Source: Begonia masoniana
Lineage: Eukaryota; Streptophyta; Magnoliopsida; Cucurbitales; Begoniaceae
Direction of reading: 5' to 3'
Assembly: GCA_022432975.1 (NCBI GenBank)
Contig: CM039503.1
Span: 44,286,655-44,350,654 of the forward strand
DNA length: 64,000 bases
Positions 22,167 through 33,502 of the stretch are shown here, one piece after another; positions within the stretch are counted from its first letter, which is position 1, and the number at the start of each line of letters is the position of its first letter. The position numbers were made by a program, and so were the translations under genes. The notes beneath the pieces were generated by a model. That model worked only from the letters and a program-made list of their open reading frames with translations. It had not been told where the DNA came from and searched no databases.

Positions 22167-22832
22167 TCATTTCTGCCTCTTCATATACAGACTTGGCTTC
22201 AGTCCTTGAAAAAATTGGTAAATCTTGTCCTCATCACCCTCAATCATACGGGGAGCAAACCGGGATAAGGCATCAAATTTGCATATGTAATCCGTCATAG
22301 AGCCAGTTTGTCGTAGATTCATGAACTCCTTTTTCTTGTTGGCCCGAACAGTCCTGTTGAAGTACTTGTCAAAGAAAGCAGTCTTGAACATCTCCCAGGT
22401 TATAGCTTCGGCATTAGCGGTGTTTTGGATCGAGTCCCACCAATGCCTTGCGCTTAACTCCAAATGGAAGACAGCATAGGTAACCTTATCCCCTTCGTCA
22501 ACCTTTGCATACTTAAACATGTCCTCTATCTTTCGGATCTACTCCTCAGCATGAATAGGATCTGAAACATATCCATTGAACACCGGGGGTCGAAGCCGGT
22601 GGAAACACTCACCCCCATGATCATGAGTTGCATTAGTACTGGAGTTGCCTTGTTCCTCCCTAGCTGACATCAGTCGTTCTATCTGGTGAGATTGGCGCAT
22701 GACTAGCTCAGTCAACTGAGCAATAGCATTGCTATCCTCATTGGTCTCTCTCTGCTGACCTCTAACCATTTTGGGATTCCTAGACAAATCATTACAGATA
22801 TATCTTAACTTGATGACATATACTGGAATCAT
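22167..22832 (-). pseudogene. T3 gag capsid region
   Basis: The gag start is probably MVRGQQRETNED near 22.77 kb. It is followed by a Gln-rich helix and the capsid blocks FNGYVSDPIHAEE, MFKYAKVDEGDKV, SARHWWDSI and WEMFKTAFFDKYFN. A TAG at about 22530 sits where the family has Trp after EE (TGG to TAG), splitting the region into 97- and 117-codon stretches. Downstream the frame is lost near KPSLYMKRQK. Gag builds the particle for reverse transcription. Confidence 0.92.
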
Positions 22833-22916
22833 AAATACTTACAGTTTCTGAAGTGTGCTCATGTGACAGTCAGTGCTGGAAGGCAGTCTGCAGAATCGGT
22901 TTTAGAACCCGATTTT

Positions 22917-22928
22917 GCTCTGATACCA
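22917..22928 (-). other. T3 primer-binding site
   Basis: The minus strand reads TGGTATCAGAGC four bases from the LTR end at 22933, complementary to initiator Met-tRNA. Confidence 0.93.
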
Positions 22929-22932
22929 TAAT

Positions 22933-24289
22933 TGTAACGACCCCGATGGGATCGCCACGTAAACATGACAATCGTGATCATTTAGTTCTTAATTTCTACA
23001 CCCTGTTCATTATTAGTATTTCTCTCTTCTTTTTTTTTTTAAAACTTAAAACTTGAACTTGACTCCTTCATGTTTCTAATAACTCATTCATCGACAGGAT
23101 CAGTCGATTAAGCTCGATCGTCAGTTCCAAAATATAATCGGATAGGGAAGAAATGCCCTCAAATCACTTAACATGATTCTACTCGAGTTTGCATGGATTT
23201 GCATGCATCGGCTGGCAGGGTGTGCCCCATCCGATTTGTCACGTGTACTCTACGTGACTCACTTATCATCGCCTAATAGAAGATATCTTCCGGTGGGCAC
23301 GTGGGTTTCACATGTTCAATTATACATCGCCCAGTAGTGGACATCCACCGGTGAACACGAGTCAAACACGTGACTCTTTAAAATCTCACTAGATAAGAAA
23401 CATCATCCGGTGAGCACGTGCATCGCTCATGACTTATTAAAATCACACTCGGCCACTAACGACAAACATCGTCTACATCATCCGGTGAATAATTATACTT
23501 CTTCCACCGGTCACTAGATGATAAAATAACATTTTTCATCTTCTGGCGAAGAGATACTCTACATCATCCGATCACTAGACGACAAACCATACTTTCATCA
23601 TCCGGCAACTAAACACACTTCAACTCTCACATCACCCGAGCACTAACGACAAAATAACACTCACATCGCCCGGTATTGTAAATACTCGCATCATCCGATA
23701 ACTATACGACAAACGACTTAACCCTTATCATCCGGCGAGCAAAACACTCGACATCACCGGATGACTAAAACGCTCGACATCATCCGATAGACATAATCTT
23801 CACAGACTTCAAATTTCAATGACTTAACATTCATACGTATAGAAAATCAGGGACTCGTTCAGAATACACGTAGCGGAAGACTTAAGCAAAACAGACCGTT
23901 CGATAACCCTTAAAACTAATTCCAGACTCAGAAGTTAACTCAGACAATACTAACACTATCCTACATAATTCCAGTTCTTGTATTCTTACTGACATAAGGA
24001 AGAAATAACCAGGGGTCATAATCGCCTCTCCAGTCCCGCACTGTCACATTGAGCATCCTCCAGCAACCAGCTTTAAATATCCTCTTTGAAATTAGTATCT
24101 TCAACTGTAGTCTCTTCGCCTACAACATAAGGTTTAACTATAAGCCTAATGCTTAGTAAGGAATGCATGCTGACAGACATACATGAGTGTACAAATTAAA
24201 GAAACATAAGTTCGTAAATCTTTCTTCATTCATGCTCATTTTCATCATTTACATAGCATGTATTAAGGGAGGAAACGAGGGAGAAAGAC
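22933..24289 (-). repeat. T3 5' LTR, PBS-proximal part
   Basis: Almost identical to 15788-17150 of the other LTR, including the G-box repeats. It is interrupted at 24290 by S2, whose TSD aagac is 24285-24289. Confidence 0.95.
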
Positions 24290-26823
24290 TGTAACGACCC
24301 TAATACTGTACCCGTATTTCCCGTAATATTTTTTTTTTTTATCCCAATATCTTTAATTAAACTCTAGGCGGAACTAAACCGAAATCGAAATCGGAATCGA
24401 AATCGGAATTAAAATCGGAACTCAAAATCATTTAAAACCATTATAAAACCATTTAATAAAAACTTAAAACTTTAATAAAAATTATTAAAACTTATTCAGA
24501 AAGTTGGGAGGGTAAAATGGTCCGCCTGACAAAATGAGGGCGGCGATCGATCTCTGCAGCTGCAGAGATCGATCGCTGCAGCTGCTGCAAGCAGCAGAGA
24601 TCGATCGCTGCTTGCAAGGGCGGCGATCGATCTCTGCTCTGCAGCAGAGATCGATCGCTGCCTACAAATGCAGCGATCTCTACTTCACTTCAACACTACT
24701 CCTTCAACACTTCATCAATTTCACCTCTCTGGAACGTGATTCCAGAGAGCAACTTCACCACTTCTATAACCCTAAACACTTCAACATTTATCCGATTTTT
24801 ATGAACCTAACTCAATCAAAATATATTCTAAATTCCGCCAATTCACAACGGACTTTGCGAAATCCAACTGCGTGGATATATCTAAAACTCGGACTAATCC
24901 GTAACAACCTAAAACATTTCAAAACATTTTCATAACGTTTAAATACAGTTAAATCAAAACATATCTATATAACGTTAAATACAATTAAACCCAAACAGTT
25001 CCAGAATTTCAAAACGATAAACATCCTATACATATTCTATCAATTATCCCCAAAATACCCCCAACAAGACCCTCAAAATCTATACATACTCCCCACGGGT
25101 CGGTGAAGCCTCGACTGTGCCAGCACACCACCGCAGCCACCCTCGATCAACTGGACTCATGCCTCAGGTGGAGGGACATCGTCCTCACCTGGTACCTCGA
25201 TGTCTAAGTCACCTACACCATACATAACACACTATGAGATAAAAATCTCAGTAAGCTCTAGTAAATGCAACTACATGCTATGCTATGCGTGTGAGTTCAG
25301 AAATCATGCAGCATTTTCTTTACTTATTCATTAGGGATCACCGAGATCTAATCCTCCTAACTAGAGAGAGCACATCCAGCGGGCGGACTACTCTTTCCAG
25401 TTAGAAGAGGGGGGTACACGCTTACAACACGTACAGCCGTGCCTGAGCCCCACCTCGCATAACCATCGTATGAGTGCATAATAAATGTGGTACTGTGACC
25501 AGCCCGTAATCGGCCTCCACAGTAGGTCCTGCCCCTCTCCAGGCCACATCGCCAAGTTAAAAACATCGTGCGGAAATTCATTTTCATGCTTTTCTTTTAA
25601 AACACGTGATGCATGAACAGTTCATAACATAATTTAAATACTCAGCATACGTACCATCAAGACTGTAAAAGGAAACCTAACCTACGAAACAATTAAACCT
25701 AACTACCCAACCGAAGCAATATAAACTAGCGCGTCATCAAAATCCTCGAAAACGACTTCGAAGCACGGTGTAGGCCAATCGGCCGGAAAGGAATCACGAG
25801 AACTTACCTCGTGCACGCTGCAATCCAAACTTCGTCCACGAGCACTGATTACCTAATCAATTTAGAACGTTTACCGTCAAAACGCATTTAAACTCCTAAA
25901 CGTTCAAATTCAACAAAACCTAAACTACGGAAACTTCTTAAAGTTCTAATCCAATTTATCGAGCTATTTATTTGAGCAATTTACGCTCGACACTTCAATT
26001 CTCGATTCACGAAATTCCTCGAAAACTCGAAATTCTCGGATTTTAAACTTTTTTCACAAATTGAATTAGATTCGTCCCGGAACGCTCAATATGTCCAATA
26101 TATACCTAATCACGGCTAACCTATTAATTACGAGCCCTAATTCGCGTTTTTAACGAATAATAACCGAAACCCTAATTATCTAGAACGTCGTAAACCTCGA
26201 AATAAAAGCCCTAAGATTGTAGGTGCATACCTAGGATAGCGAGAGGAGGAGGAACCACGAAGAACGAAGGAGAAACGGGGGTTGGATTGAAGGAGAACGT
26301 CGCGGCTGTGAGGGTTCGTGAGAGAAACTCTCTCTGGAAAAAAAATAGAATTTGAAATCGCAGAACAAGTGTTCTGTGATTGAAGGAGTTTTGTTTTAAA
26401 TAGAAAAATAATAATTTCAATGCTAAATGACAATTTTACCCTTCTATAGCTTTTATATTGATTTCGTACTTCGGTTCGTTAATCGTCCAACGAGTTGAAT
26501 TCTCGAAAACTCCATAGTTTGCCAATAACTCCTATTCATTATTTGGGATTTAACAAAACTGTCCGTTCGCAATTTGGACCTCGTTTACTATTTTTACTAA
26601 AACGTCATTTACTCTACGATAGACATAATTACTCGGAATGTAGTGTTACTATCCCAAAAATTTCCAAACTTTCCTTAAAATTCCAATTAGCCATTTGGAT
26701 CGTAATGACGCTTTCTTTTCGTAAATCGGACCTGATTTGACATATTTACAAAAAATGCCATTATATAACAAAATATGAATATGATATAATATATCCAAAA
26801 ATCCGTACAAGCCGGATATTACA
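24290..26823 (-). mobile_element. Solo LTR S2 (2534 bp) inside T3 LTR
   Basis: Bounds are TGTAACGACCC and GATATTACA, with a perfect TSD, aagac (24285-24289 and 26824-26828). No PBS, PPT or polyprotein is present, so it is a solo LTR. The antisense-end sequence (tgtaacgaccctaa.actgtaccc) matches S5 at 63924 and, inverted, the end of S4, making them one family. On the minus strand it has a donor CGAG/GTAAGT (25807) and an acceptor GGTGTAG (25213). A hairpin cluster lies near its sense 3' end. The short open frames inside it (24534-24935, 25357-25587, 26176-26433) look non-coding. Confidence 0.93.
24543..24749. repeat. Hairpin cluster in S2
   Basis: A perfect 34-bp palindrome at 24543-24576 (gcgatcgatctctgca and its complement) is followed by further inverted copies of gatcgatc and ctgcagc words to about 24665. 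A 10-bp stem with a 5-nt loop (ctctctggaa, cgtga, ttccagagag) is at 24725-24749. The sequence is lower in A+T than its surroundings. It would form a strong stem-loop in either strand's RNA. Confidence 0.9.
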
Positions 26824-27668
26824 AAGACAGGGCACATGATCATTGCCAATCGGGCAATCGTAGTAACGACTGGCTCAGCCTCCACCAGTGAGAGAATTCG
26901 CGAGCCGTACTTATCATCATCTCGGCCTCCACCAGTGGGAGAATTCGCGAGCCATGCTTATCATCAACTCGGCCTCCACCAGTGGGAAAATTCGCGAGCC
27001 ATACTTATCATCAACTCGGCCTCCACCAGTGGGAGAATTCGCGAGCCATACTTAAACCTTGTGAACATATCATTGTCATTTCCCCCGTTCTGCGCTTAAT
27101 CATGTTTACATTTATTTTTCTTTTCATGTTCTTAACTTAATCATAAACGAGCACATAATGCATGGACACGAATTTTCACAGAGGAATATCATACAGTATG
27201 AACGAGTAAAAACATCATGTAACTTAACATCTTCCTACCCAATTACTTCATATCATGGCAAACTACTAGTCATAATCATCAGATAAACATTTCAACAATT
27301 TTTCCTAGTATCCTTATGGTGTAGGGCCCTAGTGGCCAGAAATCCTAATACATCCACTTACCTGGATTCCTTAGCTGAGCAGCACCTTCACTTGAGCTTT
27401 CCTCGCCTATGACATTTCATATTCGTAGTTAGAATAAAATCGTGGAAGGGAGTGCGTCGGCTACAGTGGCTTGAGTGAAATTTAAAACTTTTCCTTCTTC
27501 TTTATATACTGATCTCAACTTCCAATATTACAATATTGTCACTCAACCTTGTTTAAAACCCACATGTAAATAATTAAACTTGTCATAAAATTCTAAACCG
27601 CGAAGATTAAATATTCATGACCGTTAATATAGTTAGGAAAATTACCTAGTCGTATCTCGGGTGTTACA
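26824..27668 (-). repeat. T3 5' LTR, distal part with 405-bp deletion
   Basis: This continues the LTR after S2, with the four 47-bp repeats at about 26874-27052. At about 27440 the sequence jumps from the equivalent of 17759 to 18160. Both ends carry aaatc, consistent with a short-homology deletion. It ends GTGTTACA at 27668. Confidence 0.93.
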
Positions 27669-29627
27669 CCCTCTTTTGGTATTTCAGCTCAAGCTCAGCC
27701 GAGATCTCCAGGCGATTTTCTCTCCGATTTTCACTCCTAAAACTAGGTGAGTTTTCCTTCATTTTTCCTTGAGTTTTAGTGGCTAGATAGCAGAGAGAGT
27801 ACAATGTGTGTTTTGGGAATGCTGTGAATGAGAGTAGGTTCGGTTTTTGATGATAAACCGGGAATGCACGAGTAATAGAGTTCCAAGTTAGCTTCCTTAG
27901 GTTTCTGAATGGTTTAGAATGAGTTATAGTGAAGATTGAATTAACGCTCTGTTTATGATTTTAGGTGAGCAAAATCCCGAGATAGCTTGCAACCCAACTT
28001 TTCCCCGGAAGTCAAGTAAGTAGAGTATGTGTGTGCCTTCAGGTCTACATCACAAAATAGTAGGTTTATGCTTGTTTGTATATTTTCTGTATGTCATGTA
28101 TCATGTTTTGGAAAGAGCACGAAAATGAATTTTACATGTATGGCATGGCAAGGTATGAACAAAATGTCTTAGAACAACTGTTAAGGGAACTAATCCGCCC
28201 CTTAATTCATGAAGAGGATGTATGACTTTGGAAAAATTGATCCGCTCTCAATGGAATTTAGGATCAGATCAGCTGTTAAGGGAACTAATCCACCCCTTAA
28301 TTTATGAAGAGGATGTATGACTTTGGGAAAAATGATCCAACTCCCAATGGAACCGAGGGATCAGATCAGAGAAAGAACGTGAATGCAACTGTGATATGAA
28401 AGTAGAAACTGCATGACTAGGATTTTTGTTTCAACATATCATTTCATTATTGCTTTACTTACTTAGCATTAGGCTAATAGATGAGTTTTGTGATGTAGGT
28501 GAAGAAGCCTCAGAAAATGCATTCTCTGAGCATGTTGAGGACTAGGCTGGTTGGGGGAGCACTTCAATGTCACGGTTTGGTGATTCTGATGAGGCAGTTA
28601 AACTGTTGTCTATATATGAAGTTTCAGTGGTTAAGTGTTTTTGTGGAAGTGTGCAGAGGATTTTAATAACATTAGTAGTTTTGATGTTTTTCAACAACTT
28701 TATGGTTTTCTTGTTCTGAGTATGAAAAACATGATTTGGTTTAGTGGTAATTACTTTGCTGGATACTTTTAGAAAGTTGTGGACTTATGTTGTTTTGAAC
28801 GATTTTCAGTAAAATGTACAATCTCTTTTGGTAGTCAGAGTTTTTCTTTGTTTAGAGTGAAAATGGTTGGTATGCTGTTATGTTGAGTGTTATTGTCTAT
28901 CGGTGGATGTAATCTATCGGTGGATGTAATCTATCGGTGGATGTAGTCTATCCATCTATCGGTGGATGTAATCTATCGGTGGATGTAGTCTATCCATCTA
29001 TCGGTGGATGTAATCTATCGGTGGATGTAGTCTATCGGTGGATGTAGTCTATCGGTGAACATAGAATAGGGTTTTGTCGTTTAGTGACCGATGGATGTGA
29101 GCGTAGAAGTAAGTATTAGGTTTTGTCGTTTAGTGACCCGTGGATGTGAGCGTAGAAGTGAGTATTTGGTTTTGTCGTTTTGTGATCGGTGGATACTGGG
29201 GGTTACTGTCGTTCGAAGGATTCGATCGGTGGACGCGAGCGGTGGTTGTGAGTAGTCAACATGTCGTTCGACTGACACTGTTTAGCGGTGGATGCCTTCT
29301 ATTTCCGTCTCTACCGCTGAGACCATGTTGTTTCTGCTTCTGCCGCTGACACTGTTTAACAGTGGATGCCTTTTGTTTTATTTCTATTGCTAGAACTGTT
29401 CAGCGGTGGACGAGTTCTGTTTTGTTTTGTTTTCTTTCAACCAACAATATTAAATATTTTAATTATTTACTGAATGTCGTTTTATACGAAAAATTTCCGC
29501 TACAAGTTTTTACGTTTAAGGATCAAATTTTGATTTTTGAGTGAAATTTTAGGATTTTCTCGAAATGTCATAGTATGGTTCAGTGTTATGAGTAACGAAC
29601 CGGGTTTATATAATTCGGGGCGTTACA
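27669..29627 (+). repeat. T1 3' LTR, remainder
   Basis: Resumes after T3 with ccctc and matches the T1 5' LTR to the end CGTTACA (29627). It has the same 94-bp repeats and intron-like block (28016-28498), but only a short 17-bp array. It is followed by TSD ttgct. Confidence 0.95.
28897..29060 (+). repeat. Short 17-bp array in T1 3' LTR (8 units)
   Basis: Eight full ctatcggtggatgta(a/g)t units, interrupted twice by a truncated ctatccat unit. This is the unexpanded counterpart of 8644-10979. Confidence 0.95.
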
Positions 29628-29670
29628 TTGCTCCTGCTTAGCGATAGATTTGCAGGTCCAAAGTGTATCA
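29628..29670 (+). repeat. E0 5' LTR, last 43 bp (TSD of T1 plus LTR end)
   Basis: Runs from the ttgct TSD copy to AAAGTGTATCA. The last eight bases are the inverse of the E0 LTR start at 6282, followed by a PBS. Confidence 0.78.
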
Positions 29671-29672
29671 TT

Positions 29673-29684
29673 TGGTATCAGAGC
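29673..29684 (+). other. E0 primer-binding site
   Basis: TGGTATCAGAGC two bases after the LTR end, matching initiator Met-tRNA. Confidence 0.88.
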
Positions 29685-30717
29685 CGGAGTTGCTCTCTGG
29701 TTTATGTTTCTCTTCGTTGTTTTGTGTTTTCTATTCGTTGTCTCTGTTTTCATTCTGTTTCTGTCTAGTAAATTGAGTCGTTCGTTTCTGTTTAATAACC
29801 AGAATGACCCACATAGCATGCATCATTAATCTGCTTAGTTAAACTGCACCTTTCGTCGTTATCATTGTTTGTAATTCTCTATTTTTGTTCATGAGTGTGT
29901 CTTGTTTTTGCGTCATTTGTGAACTTTTTTGCTAACAAAAAATAAACCATATTGCTTGAGCTATCTTTCTACCTATTAAACTAGCATGTATGAAAGTTTT
30001 TGTTAACAAATATTGATCGGTTCTTTTGTGTTTTTCTTTGTTGTTCTCTGTTTTTCTCGTTTCTTATCTTGAGTTGTTGAGTCTGTTGTTTTATTACGTT
30101 AACCAAGATAAACTCGTTGCATGAAAATCATTTCATTTAAGTTATCCAGCTTGCATCAAAATGTTTCCTGTCAGTTTCTGTTAAGCAACAGGTCTACATT
30201 TGCATAAGAGCTTCCATCCTCGATCCTTTTGTATCAAGCTGGTTAACTAGGTTGATTTGCTGATTGTCTGTTTAATTCTCTGGTTATTATTATTTCTAAC
30301 ATATTTGTTTTGTTTAATTTTACAGAGTGATTGTTGTATCTTAAAGCATGAAAGTCTATCATTAAAATCTATCACATGCTGTTTTAGTTTGTCAAAATTG
30401 TTTTTCGTTATTTTCTGTGTTCTGTTTGCTAAAACAAAGTATCTCAAGCTTGCATAAATTGTTATTCTGATTTCTTCATGTAACAGAAGATAATTATCAT
30501 GTATACTCGTAAAAAAAAATATGTTTAGTTTACAGGTTGTCTTCTATTTGTCTTCAATAATTTGCTAATCTATTTTGCTAAACTAAACTATTCCACGTTG
30601 CATGAGTTTATATTCTGTTCGGTATGCTTGCTTATTTTTGTTGCTATCAATGATTTCTGATTTAATTGTTATTACTCTCTGCTAAACTAAATAAACCACA
30701 TAGCATTAACTTTTGCT
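29685..30717 (+). other. E0 leader, first part (non-coding)
   Basis: T-rich sequence with no credible gene. A degenerate module, roughly ctgtttgctaaaca.a...cattgcatgag, recurs about every 75-150 bp (near 29795, 29930, 30004, 30096, 30182, 30428, 30575 and 30680, and again at 37363). From 30190 onward this segment is part of the 8.56-kb duplication. Confidence 0.7.
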
Positions 30718-31229
30718 TGTTGGATTCAATAAAAACAACCAAATTAATTGAATCTAAAATGAATTTCAAATCTAAAAAGGAGCGAGAGCTCAGTTCTTAA
30801 ATCGATACGTTAGAAATTCTACAAGTAAATCGTTAAAACAAGAAAGACATACCCGGATTCATTGTTTGAATGCAAAATACTGTAGATCGGGTACGTAGAT
30901 CTTCCGATTTGACAATCGTCCTCTCTAATGTCTCTCTAGAATGATGGTGGTTCCAAGGAGGCAAAGGACTCGATTGTGAATTGGGGACCACAACCCTATA
31001 TTTAACTTAATTGGATAATTTACCAGTTTGCCCATCACAAATTAGTAAATTATCCCTGGTGTCTCTACATATTATAATATAACCATATTATATTTAATAT
31101 ACTCCAAAGTCCGTTGAAATTATATTAATTCACTTTAATATGAACTTAAACCTAATGATAACATAATGTATAACTTATAGTTTAACAATTTAGATCCAAA
31201 TAAAATTATAAATTCTTATAATTCTAACA
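30718..31229 (-). repeat. C1 3' LTR (512 bp)
   Basis: TGTTGGATT...TTCTAACA, followed by a PPT-like complement (atctcctacttgaaac) at 31230. It keeps a ~50-bp stretch (near 31030-31083) that is missing from the partner LTR. Confidence 0.93.
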
Positions 31230-31652
31230 ATCTCCTACTTGAAACAAATTATAAACTAATTTATTACATATTATAACTTTATCCTTATGATATCAAATTT
31301 TGTTATCATCTAAATAGAGTATACTCAAATAATCTCGTCCATCAATTATATCAAATGCAGGAACAAAGCAACTTTTGTCACAATTATCGTAACTAAACCT
31401 ATCAATGATCACAGATACCAACATAACCAAATAACACAGATCAAATATGGATGTGTAGCATAGAAATTACATGTAATATGATTTAACATGCATATTTCCA
31501 ACTAGTTCAACCAAAACTTTATTGAGATCATTAAAACTCAAATGCCAGAGTGAATTAATTGAATACCTCATAAAATGAATACTCTAGTAACCAAAATATT
31601 TATTACAAATATCTATTGAATAGAATCACATAAAAAAAATTACAGACTCACA

Positions 31653-32444
31653 CTAAACCTCAATATCTCCAAGAGATACAACCCTCATATGAGCAACATG
31701 CTCGTGAAAGACCTTGGGTCGTAATCCCTTGGTTAGCGGATCCACAATCATAAAGTCCGTTCTAATGTGATCTATAGATATTTGACCATTCTGAACCTTT
31801 TCCTTCATAACAAGAAACTTGATGTGTACAAACTTAGATTTTGAAAAGCTCTTGTTGTTGTTTGAGAACATCACAGCTGACTGATTGTCACATAAAATCC
31901 GAAGTGGTCTTTCAATACCATTCGAGATTCGCAATCTTGTGACAAAGTTACTCAGCCATAATGCCTGATTGGATGCTTCATAACATGCTATAAACTCAGC
32001 TGCCACAGTAGAAGAGGCCATAAGTCTCTGTTTGGCACTCTTCCAGGAGATAGCTCCTCCAGCTAAAAGAAAAATATAGCCCGACGTTGACTTTAAGTCA
32101 TCTTGGCATCCAGCAAAATCAAAGTCAGTATACCCAATGATCTCGAACTGATCTGATTTTTTGTATGTGAGCATGTACTCTTTGGTTCTCTGTAAGTATC
32201 TGAGTACTCTTTTTACAGCCTTCCAATGATCCAATCCAGGATTGATCAAGTATCTACCCAACATGCCAACTATGTACGCAATATCCGGACACGTGCATAC
32301 TTGAGCATACATTAAGCTTCCTACCGCCGAAACATAAGGAATATTTTGTATTTCTTTGACTTTAAAGTCACTTGAAGGGCATTGACTTTTATTTATTTTA
32401 TCTCCTTTAGCAACATGGGTATCTCTTGGTTTACATTCTTGCAT
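31653..32444 (-). pseudogene. C1 RT end and RNase H
   Basis: A 263-codon open stretch: MQECKPRDTHVAKGD, then PYVSAVGSLMYAQVCTCPDIAY, VKRVLRYLQRTKEYML and the RNase H blocks YTDFDFAGCQDDLKSTSGY, SSTVAAEFIACYEA and LCDNQSAV, ending near KGLRPKVFHEHVAHM and a stop at 31653. Compared with family consensus, the catalytic acidic residues D, E and D (TDFD, AAEF, CDNQ) are present. It would remove RNA from the RNA:DNA hybrid. It is one of the better kept parts of C1 and is almost identical in C2. Confidence 0.94.
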
Positions 32445-33502
32445 GCCAAATCTTTTTAAAACCTTCTCGATATAGCTCTTTTGTGATAATCCAAATATAC
32501 CTCAACAACGATCTCAGTATACTTGGATTCCTAATACAAAATAGGCATCACCAAGATCTTTCATTTCAAATTTCTTTGAAAGAAATTTCTTGGTGTCGTG
32601 CAACAAGCCTATATCGTTGCATGCTAATAATATGTCATCGACATATAAAACCAGAAACATCATTTTATTCCCACTAAATTTGTTGTATACACAATCATCA
32701 ACTTTATTTGCCTCAAAACCATATGAGGTGACTGCTTGATGAAATTTGTAATACCATTGACGGGAAGCTTGTTTTAGCTCGTAGATGGATTTCTTTAATT
32801 TGCAAACTAAGTTCTTTGATTTATTCGAATCAAAGAACTCGGGTTGCACCATATAGATCATTTCATCAATGTCACCATTGAGAAATGTCGTCTTTACATC
32901 CATCTGATGTAACTCTAAATCAAAATGAGCTACTAGTGCTATTATAGTTCTAAAGGAATTTTTCGTAGATACCGGAGAGAAAGTTTCCTTATAGTCGATG
33001 TCTTCTTTTGAGTAAAACCCTTAGCAACAAGACGTGCTTTGAATCTCTCAATGTTACCTTTTGAATCCCTTTTGGATTTAAAAATCCATTTACAACCGAC
33101 GGGTTTCAAACCTGCAGGTAACGAGACGAGATCCTAAATGTCATTTTCCTTCATGGACTTTAATTTCTCATTCATGGTATCAGTCCACTTTTGAGAATCA
33201 GAACTCTTAATGGCTTGGTTGAAAGTGACAGGGTCATCTTCCACCTCATCAAGTTCCTCATGTTCTTGTAGGAATACGATGTAATCATCCAAAATCGTAC
33301 TTCTTCTCTCTTTAGTGAACCTTCGTAATGGCATATTTTCTCGAGGCTGTTGAGTTTGTTCTTCGGGAATGACTTTCTGAAGAGGTTCAGGAAGTGATTC
33401 AACATTGTCTTTTTCATTATCCGCTTGATCGAAGTCAAGGAAAACAAAAGGAAGAGGAACAACTTCATCCTCAAAGACAATGTCTTCCTTATTTCCACTC
33501 AC
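32445..33502 (-). pseudogene. C1 reverse transcriptase, broken
   Basis: The N-terminal linker (EDDPVTFNQAIKSSDSQKW) is open at 33134-33502. A stop separates it from the [15 protein letters not shown] block. A one-base shift near 33004 follows, where C2 has an extra T. The core is open at 32514-32903 with MDVKTTFLNGDIDEMIYM, LKQASRQWYYKF and the catalytic LYVDDILLA. Two TGA codons after VLGIQVY (near 32500) break the link to the next block; each sits where Arg (CGA) is expected. The enzyme is the copia polymerase. Confidence 0.93.

Larger units (their letters stand above)
15788..27668 (-). mobile_element. Ty3/gypsy chromovirus T3 (Tekay/Del-like), the least damaged element
   Basis: Inserted in the T1 3' LTR with a perfect TSD, ccctc (15783-15787 and 27669-27673). 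The minus-strand order is 5' LTR (27668-22933, itself split by S2), PBS, gag, protease, RT, RNase H, integrase, chromodomain-like tail, PPT and 3' LTR (18391-15788). The RT FIDD motif, RNase H acidic residues and integrase D,D,E are all present, but at least six in-frame stops break the polyprotein. It is younger than T1, which it interrupts. Confidence 0.96.
7216..29627 (+). mobile_element. Ty3/gypsy chromovirus T1 (Tekay/Del-like), defective, with T3 nested in its 3' LTR
   Basis: It has TG...CA termini (TGTAACACC...GCGTTACA) and a perfect 5-bp TSD, ttgct (7211-7215 and 29628-29632). The internal order is PBS, gag, protease, RT, RNase H, integrase, C-terminal chromodomain-like region and PPT, as in Ty3 chromoviruses. 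The 5' LTR is 4281 bp because of an internal 17-bp array. The 3' LTR is split by T3. RT is internally deleted and there are many stops, so T1 could only have moved by complementation after these losses. Confidence 0.95.

Noticed and set aside
24534..24935. 133-codon open frame in S2
   Set aside because: It is composed of the palindromic repeat and low-complexity sequence inside a solo LTR.
24290..26823. S2 as a MITE or DNA transposon, given its palindromes
   Set aside because: TGT...ACA ends with a 5-bp TSD and family relation to S4 and S5 fit a solo LTR; the palindromes are internal.
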